A DNA stretch of 64,000 nucleotides, taken from the NCBI GenBank assembly GCA_028282885.1, contig JANQGX010000074.1, forward strand, positions 1 to 64,000, given 5' to 3'. The stretch comes from SAR324 cluster bacterium. Its GTDB lineage: Bacteria; SAR324; XYD2-FULL-50-16. The notes under the pieces were generated by a model. It ran no database searches. It was not told the origin of the DNA and was given only the letters and a program-made list of their open reading frames with translations. Shown piece by piece: positions 36,650-45,772 of the stretch (its first letter is position 1; the number at the start of each line of letters is the position of its first letter). The translations under genes were made by a program, and so were the position numbers.

Positions 36650-37447
36650 ATGAAGACTTCATTCCGAATTGGTGTTTTTCTGATTGCTTTCCTGATCAGC
36701 TCGGCACTGCTAATTGCCCAGGACATCAATTATATTGAGAATAACGACGAATATGTGGATGCTCCTGTGGGTGACGCTGCCGCATTAAACGGCGGAGGTT
36801 CACAAGCGGGAGGAGGGGCTGCGGCTGCGAGTTGGGACAGGAAAGATCAGTTTAACTGCGGTTGGCTGAATTACGGTTTATCCGAGCCGGTTTACGAGCA
36901 ATTCTCAGGTGAGAGTATTTTCGACGAAGGGAAATCGATCACGCAAATGTTCACCAATGTCACCTGGAATCATTTAAACGAACTTGGTTTTCAAATTCCG
37001 GCGGCCTGGTCATACGGAGCTGAGTTACTGTATTTCGCATCCAATTCGGACAATATGTATTCGGGAGAGGGAAGTGTTTCGGGATCTTCAATCAACATGA
37101 ATCTCTATATGGTCAGTGGATCGCTTCGTCTCTTTTTTCTGGATCCGGTCAAGGAATTTCTGCATCCATACTACGGCGTGGGTTGGGGATTCATTTTTGG
37201 TGATTTGACAACTGAACAGAATTTGACGGGTGACCATTATTACACAACCCTCAATGGATTGCTGGCTTACCAGGTGATGGGTGTGGAGTTTCTAATCGGC
37301 GCCAGGGCCGGCATGATGGCAGAGATTAAAAATATGCGAGCTTCCGCTTCAACATCCAATGATCCTTTTGACCAGGGCGATGGAGACAGTGTTGATCTGA
37401 CCTTTGACGGTGTAATCATGGGATTGACGGGATTTTATAGGTTTTAA
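36650..37447 (+). CDS. predicted outer-membrane beta-barrel protein
   Basis: A 265-aa exported protein. A signal peptide (VFLIAFLISSALLIAQ) is followed by an Ala/Gly-rich low-complexity segment (AALNGGGSQAGGGAAAA). The rest alternates aromatic and polar residues in beta-strand fashion (YGAELLYFASN, NLYMVSGSLRLFFL, HPYYGVGWGFIFG, VEFLIGARAGMMA) and ends in GFYRF. A C-terminal phenylalanine is typical of proteins assembled by the Bam complex. No ligand or family is recognised. I chose ATG 36650 over the in-frame TTG at 36644. It stands alone between lepB and the YdcF-like gene. Confidence 0.75.
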   Translation: MKTSFRIGVFLIAFLISSALLIAQDINYIENNDEYVDAPVGDAAALNGGGSQAGGGAAAASWDRKDQFNCGWLNYGLSEPVYEQFSGESIFDEGKSITQMFTNVTWNHLNELGFQIPAAWSYGAELLYFASNSDNMYSGEGSVSGSSINMNLYMVSGSLRLFFLDPVKEFLHPYYGVGWGFIFGDLTTEQNLTGDHYYTTLNGLLAYQVMGVEFLIGARAGMMAEIKNMRASASTSNDPFDQGDGDSVDLTFDGVIMGLTGFYRF

Positions 37448-37518
37448 TCCGCAATCTCCAGCCCATGAGTTCGTAATACCATTCCTGTTTAAACTGTATT
37501 TTAATCGATAAACCAGAT

Positions 37519-38277
37519 ATGTTTTTCAGCCTTTCCAAAGTATTAATTTTTCTGACTGATCCTCTGTTCTATATTTTGCTTTTCGCGTTCATTGGCTTCA
37601 TTCGGTTTAAACAGCGTCTGTTTCTGGTGCTATTCCTGGCATTTTATCTTATATCGACGCCATTTGTGAGTCAGAAGCTGATCTATTTTCTTGAACACTT
37701 GAAAACGGAAAGTTTTGTAGAATCCCAGAAATATGATGCCGCTATCGTGTTGGGTGGAATGATTGATTTAAACACCAGTTCTCACGAGAGAATCGAATTC
37801 AAGGATGCGGTGGACAGGATTCTGACCGGAATTGACCTGCAACTGGAAGGAAAGACCAAATACCTGGTGATTGCTGGCGGCGAAGGGAGCCTGTTTCAGA
37901 AAGGACGTTCAGAGGCGATTCTTTTAAAAAGGTTTGCCCTAAAGACCGGTGTTGCAGAAGATGCTATTTTGCTCGATACCACTTCAAAAAACACCCACGA
38001 AAATGCCATCAACACTGCCGAGATTCTCAATAAGTATAAGTTGGAAAAAACGGTGCTGATAACATCAGCTTTTCACATGTTTCGAGCGAATGGTTGTTTT
38101 CAGAAAGTGGGAATCAATCCCGATTTGTTGCCGGTTGACTTTAATGCCAAACCCCGAACTGCGGACTTCAGGGATTTCCTTCCTTCCTCATCCGCACTGA
38201 AAGAGAGTAATCGCTTTATTCATGAGGCATTGGGGATTATCGCCTACGGGATCACCGGAAGAGCAAAATATCTTTGA
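37519..38277 (+). CDS. YdcF/ElyC-family (DUF218) membrane protein
   Basis: A 252-aa protein with two N-terminal membrane segments (LIFLTDPLFYILLFAFIGFI and FLVLFLAFYLISTPFV) followed by a DUF218 domain. The domain signature is DAAIVLGGMIDL, then YLVIAGGEGSLFQKGRSEA, TSKNTHENAINTAEIL and VLITSAFHMFRANGCFQKVG. ElyC-like members influence envelope polysaccharide and peptidoglycan carrier metabolism. That role is plausible beside murJ and lepB but is inferred. Its stop codon abuts that of the convergent cyclase gene (38277/38278), leaving no room for a separate terminator. Confidence 0.9.
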   Translation: MFFSLSKVLIFLTDPLFYILLFAFIGFIRFKQRLFLVLFLAFYLISTPFVSQKLIYFLEHLKTESFVESQKYDAAIVLGGMIDLNTSSHERIEFKDAVDRILTGIDLQLEGKTKYLVIAGGEGSLFQKGRSEAILLKRFALKTGVAEDAILLDTTSKNTHENAINTAEILNKYKLEKTVLITSAFHMFRANGCFQKVGINPDLLPVDFNAKPRTADFRDFLPSSSALKESNRFIHEALGIIAYGITGRAKYL

Positions 38278-39999
38278 TCAGGAATCAAACTCATCCCACA
38301 GGGAGGATTTCTTCTCCTTTCCGTTTTCATCTTCCTCATTCAACGGCCTGTTCTGCTCAACCGGTGGGATAACTGCCTTGTCACCGGATCCTGCTACTGT
38401 ATCCAATGGGGCGTTGGAGAGGGTTTCTTCCAGCATATCGGGAATGGAAGAGTCAAGATTGGTTGTCCCGGCCATCCCCGTCATATTGTCTGGGAACTGT
38501 TCGTAAGTTCCCGTGCCTGTGGTCCCTTGATCAGCAGTATTCAAGCCCTTACCCTGGGGGAGGGAATCTTCTGCGTAGTGCATATTGGTAACCAGCAACA
38601 CTTGCTCGGTATCACCCAGGTTTACCGGCTTTAATTCAGACACCACCTGATGCGGAAACGAACCGTTGGCTTTATCCATCAGGGACGAACTGACCAGGAT
38701 AGCTTCGGAATGTGCACAGGAGCATAGGTATTCGGCAATACTGGCGGCTTTACCCAGGATGGTATAATTCACCGAATGGTGCCCGATGGTGCCGGCTAGA
38801 CCTTCTGCGGAATGGATCCCTATTCCGAAATCCAATTGTTTACGGTTGAGTACCTTTCTTTCGTGATTGATTGCCAGCCATTTTTGATTGACCTTCAAAG
38901 CAGTTCTTATGGAATTATCAATACTGTTGATACCTTCAAATAGCACATAAGCCTTGTCTCCAAGCACCTTGATAATCTGGCCTCCAAATTCCTTGAGAAC
39001 GGATTCAAGCGGATCGATAAAATGAAATACAAAGTCGGCCACATCGTCCGGGGTTTTTTCTTCAATTCCTTCCTGTATATCCGGAATTCTTGCGCAAAGA
39101 CAGGTAATTTCGGTCTTTCTCAAAACGGAATCCCTGGAACCGTCTGCGGCTTCATCCATGCTGCTGATGACGGAATCCATCTTAGTTTTGCGTTTCTCCC
39201 GGTGATAGTCATCCAGGTGATTGATCATTTTGTTGAATGTGTCGTAGAGAAGGCCGATCTCTCCTTGATCCTTAGTCCTTAATTTGAAGTCGAAGTTCTT
39301 ATTCGAGATCTGGCCAAAGGCATAAACCAGATTGCGATAAATGCTTGTAATCGGAAGATAGGCAAGCCAGATGAAAACCAGTAGACAGATCATTAGAATA
39401 CCAGCTCCCACCATTAGAGATTGTCTGGTTTTAGCCAGTATTTTTCCATAATCGAAAAGAATCTGAACCACGGCAATTCGTTTCTCTTCTCCGTTCCGGA
39501 AGACTATTATGTTTCTCAAGAAGTGAAGTACAGGAATCGTGCGGTTTTCGAATTCATAGTTCAGCTTTTCGACAACAGTCTTCCTCCCTTCATTCTCTTC
39601 CAGTTTCTTAAGAAGGCTAAGCCCCACCTTTTTGTTGACAAACTCCTTGTTTGTGGAGGCGTAGTATTGGCCGCTGGGATAAAGGATTACTGAAATCTGC
39701 AGAAAACCTCCATCAACTTCATCGCTGATCTCTTCCATGGAATCATTCAGCGTTCTGTTGATTCGATCCTGATTCTTGTCGTAGAAGCTGGTCAGGGCAA
39801 TGTCTGAAACGATGACCGAGGTGGTCTTGGCCAGTTCCTTGACCTGGTTGATTCGCGGTTCTGCGAGTTTCTGGATAAAGAGGTAGTTGATCAATGCTGT
39901 CAGACAAACAACCGTGAACACTGCAATCAGCATGATCTTATAAACCAGTTTAAAGCTCAGAAGCGAAACACCGCTATCTTTCTCTTTAATTCCCGTCAT
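38278..39999 (-). CDS. membrane-bound class III nucleotide cyclase homologue, degenerate
   Basis: Layout of the 573 aa: membrane segment (20-42), periplasmic sensor-like domain (about 43-192), second membrane segment (195-215), HAMP (215-270), class III cyclase domain (about 295-470) and a Pro/Gly-rich tail. The cyclase domain keeps the second metal aspartate (KVLGDKAYVLFEG, Asp348) and LDFGIGIHSAEGLAGTIG. The first metal aspartate is replaced by Arg304 (CLCARIP), and the catalytic Asn/Arg pair is lost in NYTILGKAASIAEYL, where active enzymes read like GDTVNLAARL. The protein is therefore unlikely to make cAMP or cGMP and may instead bind nucleotides or act as a sensor scaffold. CAGG precedes the ATG. 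Confidence 0.88.
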   Translation of the reverse strand: MTGIKEKDSGVSLLSFKLVYKIMLIAVFTVVCLTALINYLFIQKLAEPRINQVKELAKTTSVIVSDIALTSFYDKNQDRINRTLNDSMEEISDEVDGGFLQISVILYPSGQYYASTNKEFVNKKVGLSLLKKLEENEGRKTVVEKLNYEFENRTIPVLHFLRNIIVFRNGEEKRIAVVQILFDYGKILAKTRQSLMVGAGILMICLLVFIWLAYLPITSIYRNLVYAFGQISNKNFDFKLRTKDQGEIGLLYDTFNKMINHLDDYHREKRKTKMDSVISSMDEAADGSRDSVLRKTEITCLCARIPDIQEGIEEKTPDDVADFVFHFIDPLESVLKEFGGQIIKVLGDKAYVLFEGINSIDNSIRTALKVNQKWLAINHERKVLNRKQLDFGIGIHSAEGLAGTIGHHSVNYTILGKAASIAEYLCSCAHSEAILVSSSLMDKANGSFPHQVVSELKPVNLGDTEQVLLVTNMHYAEDSLPQGKGLNTADQGTTGTGTYEQFPDNMTGMAGTTNLDSSIPDMLEETLSNAPLDTVAGSGDKAVIPPVEQNRPLNEEDENGKEKKSSLWDEFDS

Positions 40000-40117
40000 T
40001 TTTTAACCTGATCTGTCATTATGGCGTTATCTGTTTTTCGGATTTACCGGGTCACACCCTAAAGGCCGCAAATGCATTGTGGAATTTCTATTGCAGCCGG
40101 AAAAACATCATCAAAAC

Positions 40118-41863
40118 TTATAAATCGTTTTCGGATACTGTCATTCTCAACATTTCTTCGACAGTGGTTACACCGCTTATAACCTTGTTGGCGCAGTCTG
40201 ATTTAATCCCCTTCATGCCCTGCTCAGATGCTATTTTTCTGATAACCGTGGCATCGGCTATTTTATTGATGGATTTTCGGATCTTATCATCCATCATTAA
40301 TAATTCGAATATACCAACTCGACCCTGGTAACCGGTATTCAAACATTGTGCACAACCGTTCCCTTTCCACAAAACTCCGGCAAAAGAATCCTGATCGGTC
40401 TCCTGGTCGAGTTCCAGCTCCACCACCTCCTCCCAGGATACCGGGTAGGATTCTTTGCAATTGGGGCAGATTCTTCTGACAAGTCTTTGGGCCAGGACGG
40501 CAGAGACTGTGCTGCTCACCAGGTAAGGTTCGATACCCATGTCGATCATCCGAATAATGGTGGATGCGGCATCATTGGTATGAAGGGTACTAAGTACCAG
40601 ATGCCCGGTTAAGGAGGATTGAATGGCAATTTGCGCAGTCTCGGAATCCCGCATCTCACCTATCATTATGACATCAGGATCCTGGCGAAGCATGGCTCGA
40701 AGTCCCTTGGAAAAGGTAACCCCGGTTTTTTCGTTAACCTGCATCTGGCCGTATTTGGCGATTCTGTATTCAACGGGATCCTCAATTGTAACGATATTCT
40801 TCCTTTCTGCATTGATCCGGTTAAGGGCCGAATAGAGTGTGGTTGTCTTCCCCGAACCCGTCGGTCCCGTGACCAAAACAATTCCATGTGGCTGGTGGAC
40901 TAGTGATTCCATCTTCTCGGCCATTTTAGGAGGCATCCCGAGATCTTTCAGGGCAATAATCCCCTGGCTTTGGTTTAATAACCTCAAAACTGCCTGTTCG
41001 CCGTGAACCGTTGGAATAATGGAAACCCGGATATCGATTTTTTTCCCTGCCATCAAAATCATGGTCCTCCCGTCCTGGGGCTGGCTTTTAGTGGAGATGT
41101 CAAGGCTTGCCATGACTTTGACCCTGTTCACCAGGGGGATATGGGCTTGTTTCGGAACCCTCGCGATATAGTGAAGCACGCCATCGATTCTGTTTCTCAC
41201 AACGGTATCTTTCGGACCCGGATCGATGTGAATATCCGAGCTGCTATCCTTTACCGACTGAAAAATAATCGAGTTCATTAACTTTTTAATAGGCTCTTCA
41301 TCTTCGGCATCCAGCAGGTCTTCCGTTTCCTCTGAGGAAAAATGATCCAGGTAATTGAGATCAGCATCATCCACAAGCACTTCGGCTGCCTCTTCGGCGG
41401 AGCCGGTACTTCGGTCATATCCTTGATTGATAGCTGCCAGGATATTGTCCTCGGTTGTCAGAACCAGGGAGTATTCATATTGTCCCAAAACTCTGGCTGC
41501 TTCCTCATACGCAGATTCGGGCCAGGGAGAAACAATAGCGAAAACAAGTTGATTTGCGGTGTAGTCGTAGGGGTAAAAAAGATGCCTTTTGGCAAACCGG
41601 ATAGGAACCAGGGAGGTAAATGTTTCCTGGTAATCCGGTGATAACATTTCCAGGGTTTCCACATACTCAAGACCGATAACCGCTGCCAGGGATTTTTGAT
41701 ACTGTTCATCCTTTATCAATCCTTGATTGATCAGTTGCTCTCTGAAGGTAGTCTCCTTGGTCATCGCCTGATGCCAATTTTCGGTCAGGTTTTCCTTTAG
41801 TTCCGGATCAGGTCCGCTTAAACGATTGATCAATTGCTGATTCAGTGAGGAGGGGTGGGCCAT
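40118..41863 (-). CDS. GspE/PilB-type secretion ATPase
   Basis: This hexameric ATPase powers type II secretion or type IV pilus assembly from the cytoplasmic face. The N-terminal GspE_N-like domain occupies residues 40-160. An acidic linker follows, then the ATPase core: SSDIHIDPGP, Walker A GPTGSGKT (333-340), the Asp box TIEDPVEY, Walker B LRQDPDVIMIGEMRDSETAQIA, and the His box HLVLSTLHTNDA. A zinc tetracysteine (CPNCKESYP and CAQCLNTGYQGR) marks GspE/PilB rather than PilT. AGGT stands before the ATG. No GspF, GspD or PilC is adjacent. Three pseudopilin genes lie 5 kb further along on the same strand and are the best partner candidates. Confidence 0.92.
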   Translation of the reverse strand: MAHPSSLNQQLINRLSGPDPELKENLTENWHQAMTKETTFREQLINQGLIKDEQYQKSLAAVIGLEYVETLEMLSPDYQETFTSLVPIRFAKRHLFYPYDYTANQLVFAIVSPWPESAYEEAARVLGQYEYSLVLTTEDNILAAINQGYDRSTGSAEEAAEVLVDDADLNYLDHFSSEETEDLLDAEDEEPIKKLMNSIIFQSVKDSSSDIHIDPGPKDTVVRNRIDGVLHYIARVPKQAHIPLVNRVKVMASLDISTKSQPQDGRTMILMAGKKIDIRVSIIPTVHGEQAVLRLLNQSQGIIALKDLGMPPKMAEKMESLVHQPHGIVLVTGPTGSGKTTTLYSALNRINAERKNIVTIEDPVEYRIAKYGQMQVNEKTGVTFSKGLRAMLRQDPDVIMIGEMRDSETAQIAIQSSLTGHLVLSTLHTNDAASTIIRMIDMGIEPYLVSSTVSAVLAQRLVRRICPNCKESYPVSWEEVVELELDQETDQDSFAGVLWKGNGCAQCLNTGYQGRVGIFELLMMDDKIRKSINKIADATVIRKIASEQGMKGIKSDCANKVISGVTTVEEMLRMTVSENDL

Positions 41864-41883
41864 GTTTTACCTATTTTCATTCA

Positions 41884-42726
41884 TCAAAATGCACGGAATC
41901 TTGAGTAGCGATTCTTTTTCCTTTGTTTTTTTAGTTTCTTTTTTAACTCCGATTTCCCGAGCTTATCTTTTTGAAAATCGATCAGTTTGTGCAGGGTGTC
42001 GATTCCCCTGGATTCAAGCTGGTTCAGAAATATATTCAGAAAAAAGTGAGTAGCCAGTGCATCAGGCATTGCGCGGTGACGATCCTTGATCGGATAATCG
42101 AAATAAAGGGATAGTCCGTTGATGCCCCTTGCCTTTACATCAGGCAGTAACTTTCTGGCGATCCTGTAAGTACAGATATCGGTTTGATTTTTAAAACCTT
42201 CGATTTTTAGTCGACGAATCTCTGAATTGATGAAACAGAAATCAAACAAGGAGTTATGAGCAACAAAGATTCCGTTATCAACGAAATCTATGTAGGAAGA
42301 TAGCACTTCTTCGATGGGAGGGGAATCGTTAACGGTTGAATTTGTTATTTTAGTCAGTTTGGCAATCTGCTTGGAGATATTTCGATGAGGATTGACCAGT
42401 GTTTCAAACCGATCAAGAATATCTCCGTTTCGGGCCTTAAGCGCCGCGATCTCAATTATTCTGTCTTTACCTCTGATAGATCCTGTTGTTTCGATGTCGG
42501 TGATAACGAAAGTTACTTCTTTTAGGGGTTTATCATCTATCAGGTCACCGATGGGAACACATTTCCATCGGTTATCCGAACAGTCAACAAATCGTTTGTC
42601 AATAGAGAGGAGCTCGCGAAGGGAGCCCATTTCCTGTCTTGATGTAATTCCTAATGCGTGTCTGATTTGGTTTTCGGTTATTGTACCTTCAAATCTATGA
42701 AGAAGTTGAAAAACGGCCTCTATCAA
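41884..42726 (-). CDS. DEDDh 3'-5' exonuclease (Pol III epsilon-like)
   Basis: A 280-aa protein. About residues 1-70 form a helical N-terminal domain with a winged-helix look (NQIRHALGITSRQEMGSLRELL). The exonuclease domain follows: FVITDIETTG (motif I, Asp and Glu), VAHNSLFDFCFI (motif II, Asp), and HRAMPDALATHFFL (motif III, His and Asp). All five DEDDh residues are present. The C-terminus is highly basic (KKLKKQRKKNRYSRFRAF), suggesting nucleic-acid contact. The start is a TTG at 42726 with AAAGG upstream. It precedes the GspE-type gene by 20 bp and may share its transcript. It may serve in repair or RNA trimming; the true DnaQ cannot be told apart by sequence alone. Confidence 0.88.
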   Translation of the reverse strand: MIEAVFQLLHRFEGTITENQIRHALGITSRQEMGSLRELLSIDKRFVDCSDNRWKCVPIGDLIDDKPLKEVTFVITDIETTGSIRGKDRIIEIAALKARNGDILDRFETLVNPHRNISKQIAKLTKITNSTVNDSPPIEEVLSSYIDFVDNGIFVAHNSLFDFCFINSEIRRLKIEGFKNQTDICTYRIARKLLPDVKARGINGLSLYFDYPIKDRHRAMPDALATHFFLNIFLNQLESRGIDTLHKLIDFQKDKLGKSELKKKLKKQRKKNRYSRFRAF

Positions 42727-42797
42727 ACCTGTTACCTTTAATCATTAATAAATCAGCGATTTACCAGTTATATACCGTAGCCATCGCAAGGGAAAAA

Positions 42798-42827
42798 TTG
42801 AATATCCGACTTTAAGTCTTGTATACT
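42798..42827 (+). promoter_or_regulatory. extended -10 sigma-70 promoter
   Basis: TTGAAT (42798-42803), an 18-bp spacer and TATACT (42822-42827) form a good sigma-70 promoter. It points right and lies about 375 bp before the O-antigen-ligase-like gene and 69 bp before a 54-codon ORF. A second, weaker candidate starts with TTGACA at 43082-43087. Confidence 0.55.
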
Positions 42828-42895
42828 GTTGAAAAAAATTTAACGAACAGTAAAATACGATATGCGGTTTTGGTCCCGAATGCAAAATCCGTGAA

Positions 42896-43060
42896 ATGTG
42901 TATGTTCCACGGCTCTGGTGGCTCTCTTCCCCTGACGTCCTGTAACAGTATGTCGGGGTTAGGCTTCGAAATTTCCTGTTCTTATGGTTCTTCTGCGAGT
43001 GAAGAGACAAAAACCTTATTTGACGCAGATGTTGAACAACTGCAATTCTTTTCACTATAG
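42896..43060 (+). CDS. candidate small ORF, 54 aa, Ser/Gly/Cys-rich
   Basis: ATG at 42896, downstream of a good promoter, opens a 54-codon frame ending in TAG at 43058-43060. The N-terminal half is rich in Gly, Ser and Cys (MFHGSGGSLPLTSC and GLGFEISCSYGSS). The C-terminal half is acidic (ASEETKTLFDADVEQLQ). There is no ribosome binding site and no signal peptide. It fills the 477-bp gap between two divergent genes. It could be a small peptide gene, a leader, or chance coding in a long 5' leader of the ligase gene. No family is recognised. Confidence 0.3.
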   Translation: MCMFHGSGGSLPLTSCNSMSGLGFEISCSYGSSASEETKTLFDADVEQLQFFSL

Positions 43061-43203
43061 CTGCAAAAGACGCATATCAAATTGACAAGGACAAAGAACG
43101 AACTAATTTTATCCGTTTTTCTAATAGCTTTGACTCATTGCGGGGTAAAGAACCGAACCGTTAAGCAAATTTTCGTATCACCAACCAATTTATACCGTCA
43201 TCC

Positions 43204-45618
43204 ATGAAAACGCCATCTTTTAATGAACTGATCAAATCGAGACTGTTTGCAGCCGGAGCTGTTTTTTTTGGTGTCAACTGCACCTATTCTTATCTGTTTT
43301 ATCAGGTCAACAGTTTTAAAATATTCCTGATACTTTGTGGTGTCAGCCTGTTAGCCATTTGGAATGATCTTGTTTTTCAAAAGAACACTGATCGGAAGAT
43401 TCCCTGGAAACAGATCCTGATATCGTCAATTCCACTATTGGCGACTCTTCCGGGGCTTATTTTATATCAGGGAGCCTACAATTATAATTTCCGCTATGAA
43501 CTGACCTCGAACCTGGTGTTGATCATTTGGATAGCCTATCTTTACCGTCTAGTAAAATCGGACGAAGATCTATCACCTTTCTTCTATCTGATTGGAATAA
43601 CGATACTTTATGTCGGTGTTTGGGCTTTTTTGGAGAAACTCGGATTTCATCCGTTGAAATGGGGAGCAGCGCCTGCGAGCAGGGTGAAGTCCACTTTCGG
43701 AAACATTAATTATTTCGCCGGATTCCTGGTTGTGGTGACACCGTTGTTTTTTGCTTTCTCCCTGCCTGATAAACTATCTGATTTTACGTCCATAGCTTCT
43801 CTGAAATCCGGATTCCGGAAAAACGGACTTTTCTATCCTACAGTTTTTCTGGTTGCTGCAATCAGCTTGATTCTGACATTTACCCGGGCGGCACAAGCAG
43901 CAACGATTGCGTCCCTGATAATGGTTCTGTTTTTCTTCGCGTACAGTTCAGTTTCAGAAACCTGGAGGAAGCGCCTGCTCTGGATCTTTTTCTTTGCCAC
44001 TGTTTTTTCCATTTTGGTACTGGTGCTGTTGGTGGTGTTTTCCGAAAACCTACCGGTCAATCGTTACACTCGACTTCTCACCCTCCAAGGCTGGGTCAGC
44101 CGTTTTTCCGGCTGGATACCTGCACTAAACTCCATTGAGGCTTCCCCTTGGATCGGATATGGTCTGGGGAGTTCCTACAATCTCTATTTTAGATTCGCCG
44201 ATCCCAATGCCAGGCTTCTATTTGAGCAGCACAGCTACAACCACGTTCATTCCGAACCATTGGAGTATATTCAGGAAGCCGGTATCCTCGGTTTCATAAT
44301 CTTTCTGGTTTTCTGGATTTACTTGGCAATCATTTTACTCAAAACCATTGCTTCCAAGGAGAGTAACCTGTTGCTCAGGAAGCTGGCACTGGGTGTTCTG
44401 GGGGGATTTATCGGGTATCATCTACATGGTTTGTTCTCTGTCGCGCCGCGAATGATGGTGATGAAACTCCCGCTCTTTACCTTGATTGCATTGACTTTCA
44501 TTATTCAGAAATTAGCAGCTTCGGTGAAAGAAGAAGAGGTTGAAAGAGGGTTTGTTGAGAGGCTGAAAGCTTTTGCACCCGGTTTGGTGGGCCTGGGATT
44601 TCTCTGGATAATATTCTCTCCCTGGCTGATCGGGCAGTATGAGTATGTAAGCATCCAGAGGCAACGACCGTCGTTGTTGAAAGTGGAGAAGCTGGAAAAG
44701 ATGGTTGAGCGCTATCAGGATGTCTATGCCCTGGATTATCTGTCACACCTTCAGATTCAGTACAAGCGGTCGAAACAACTGGAAAAAACCATCAAATATA
44801 TTGATGAAACCCTTCCGGGTTATAGGGAAATTGGCCATTCCAAAACGGTCCTGGCCATCATGCAACGTGATTATGCGAAAGCCAAAATCCTGGGACTTAC
44901 CTATCAGAATGAGCAGGATCGCTATTATAAGCCAACCATTTATCTTCTCATGGGATTATCTCTGGATACCGATGACTTTGGCTTGTTTAAATCCCAGTTC
45001 CAACTTTTGGTCCGCAACCTGATATTTAAATCAAGAGTGTATTACGATCTCGATGCGGACAAGGTTCAAATTCCCATTGAAGAAATGAACACTGCTTTCC
45101 AAGTTGTGGAAAACGAGGAAGGCTTGGTGTTCAGGTGGAACGAGAAGATGATTAGAAATTTTTTCGAAATCGGAAAGAAAACCAGGACAAAAAAATCCTA
45201 CACCATGAAGGACAAAAACGGTTTCCTTTCTTACCTTGCTCATCATTTTTCCAATCACCCCTATTTCAAAATTAATGTAAAACCTGAGTACAAAGAGACA
45301 GAGTCCGGACAGGTCAGGAAAGAGCTTCAGGCATATTTTTCCTCTGCCGCTGGGATGCAGAAAGCACTTGCCCAATTGTCAAAAAAGCAAAAATCCCAAC
45401 TGGCCAGGACTCCGGCAAGCCAACGAAACCAGGTTATATATCAGCATCGTAAGGAGACTGAGGAGTTAAGAACCAAGTATAAAGCTCAAATGGACAATTC
45501 TGCCGCATTTCTGAGGACAAGAGCAGACTGGGGAAAATATTTAAGAAAACAGAAGTTTACAGGGAACTTCATCAGGGAACTCAGTAATGTTCTGTTTCCG
45601 GCTCGGAACAAACGATAG
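43204..45618 (+). CDS. O-antigen ligase/polymerase-like membrane protein (Wzy_C)
   Basis: An 804-aa protein. Residues 1-490 hold about 11-12 membrane segments. The Wzy_C landmark is the large loop with RVKSTFGNINYFAGFLVV, then IGYGLGSSYNLYF, and the histidine loop EQHSYNHVHSEPLEYIQEAGILG. That pattern is shared by O-antigen ligases (WaaL), polymerases (Wzy) and protein O-oligosaccharyltransferases (PglL). The C-terminal 300 residues are soluble, basic and helical, with TPR-like pairs (YALDYLSHLQIQYKRSKQLEKTI). A glycan transfer role in the envelope is likely, while the acceptor (lipid A, polymer or protein) is open. Two glycosyltransferase genes elsewhere in the window could feed the same pathway. 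Confidence 0.85.
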   Translation: MKTPSFNELIKSRLFAAGAVFFGVNCTYSYLFYQVNSFKIFLILCGVSLLAIWNDLVFQKNTDRKIPWKQILISSIPLLATLPGLILYQGAYNYNFRYELTSNLVLIIWIAYLYRLVKSDEDLSPFFYLIGITILYVGVWAFLEKLGFHPLKWGAAPASRVKSTFGNINYFAGFLVVVTPLFFAFSLPDKLSDFTSIASLKSGFRKNGLFYPTVFLVAAISLILTFTRAAQAATIASLIMVLFFFAYSSVSETWRKRLLWIFFFATVFSILVLVLLVVFSENLPVNRYTRLLTLQGWVSRFSGWIPALNSIEASPWIGYGLGSSYNLYFRFADPNARLLFEQHSYNHVHSEPLEYIQEAGILGFIIFLVFWIYLAIILLKTIASKESNLLLRKLALGVLGGFIGYHLHGLFSVAPRMMVMKLPLFTLIALTFIIQKLAASVKEEEVERGFVERLKAFAPGLVGLGFLWIIFSPWLIGQYEYVSIQRQRPSLLKVEKLEKMVERYQDVYALDYLSHLQIQYKRSKQLEKTIKYIDETLPGYREIGHSKTVLAIMQRDYAKAKILGLTYQNEQDRYYKPTIYLLMGLSLDTDDFGLFKSQFQLLVRNLIFKSRVYYDLDADKVQIPIEEMNTAFQVVENEEGLVFRWNEKMIRNFFEIGKKTRTKKSYTMKDKNGFLSYLAHHFSNHPYFKINVKPEYKETESGQVRKELQAYFSSAAGMQKALAQLSKKQKSQLARTPASQRNQVIYQHRKETEELRTKYKAQMDNSAAFLRTRADWGKYLRKQKFTGNFIRELSNVLFPARNKR

Positions 45619-45772
45619 ATCGGTTGCAGGAAGGAATAATTTGATTGTCTAAAAATCTGCTTTCTGCTCAAATGGATGCAAAAGAAACTGCAGATAACAA
45701 CCATAAAAGGGATTATTTGTGCATGCCTTTTTAGCTCGGTTCGGACTAACTCGAAACAGTAATCATCGAGAC

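Noticed and set aside
42840..43055. 71-aa minus-strand frame before the exonuclease gene
   Set aside because: Low-quality composition (many Arg, His, Ser) and antisense to the promoter-driven plus frame; no start signal.
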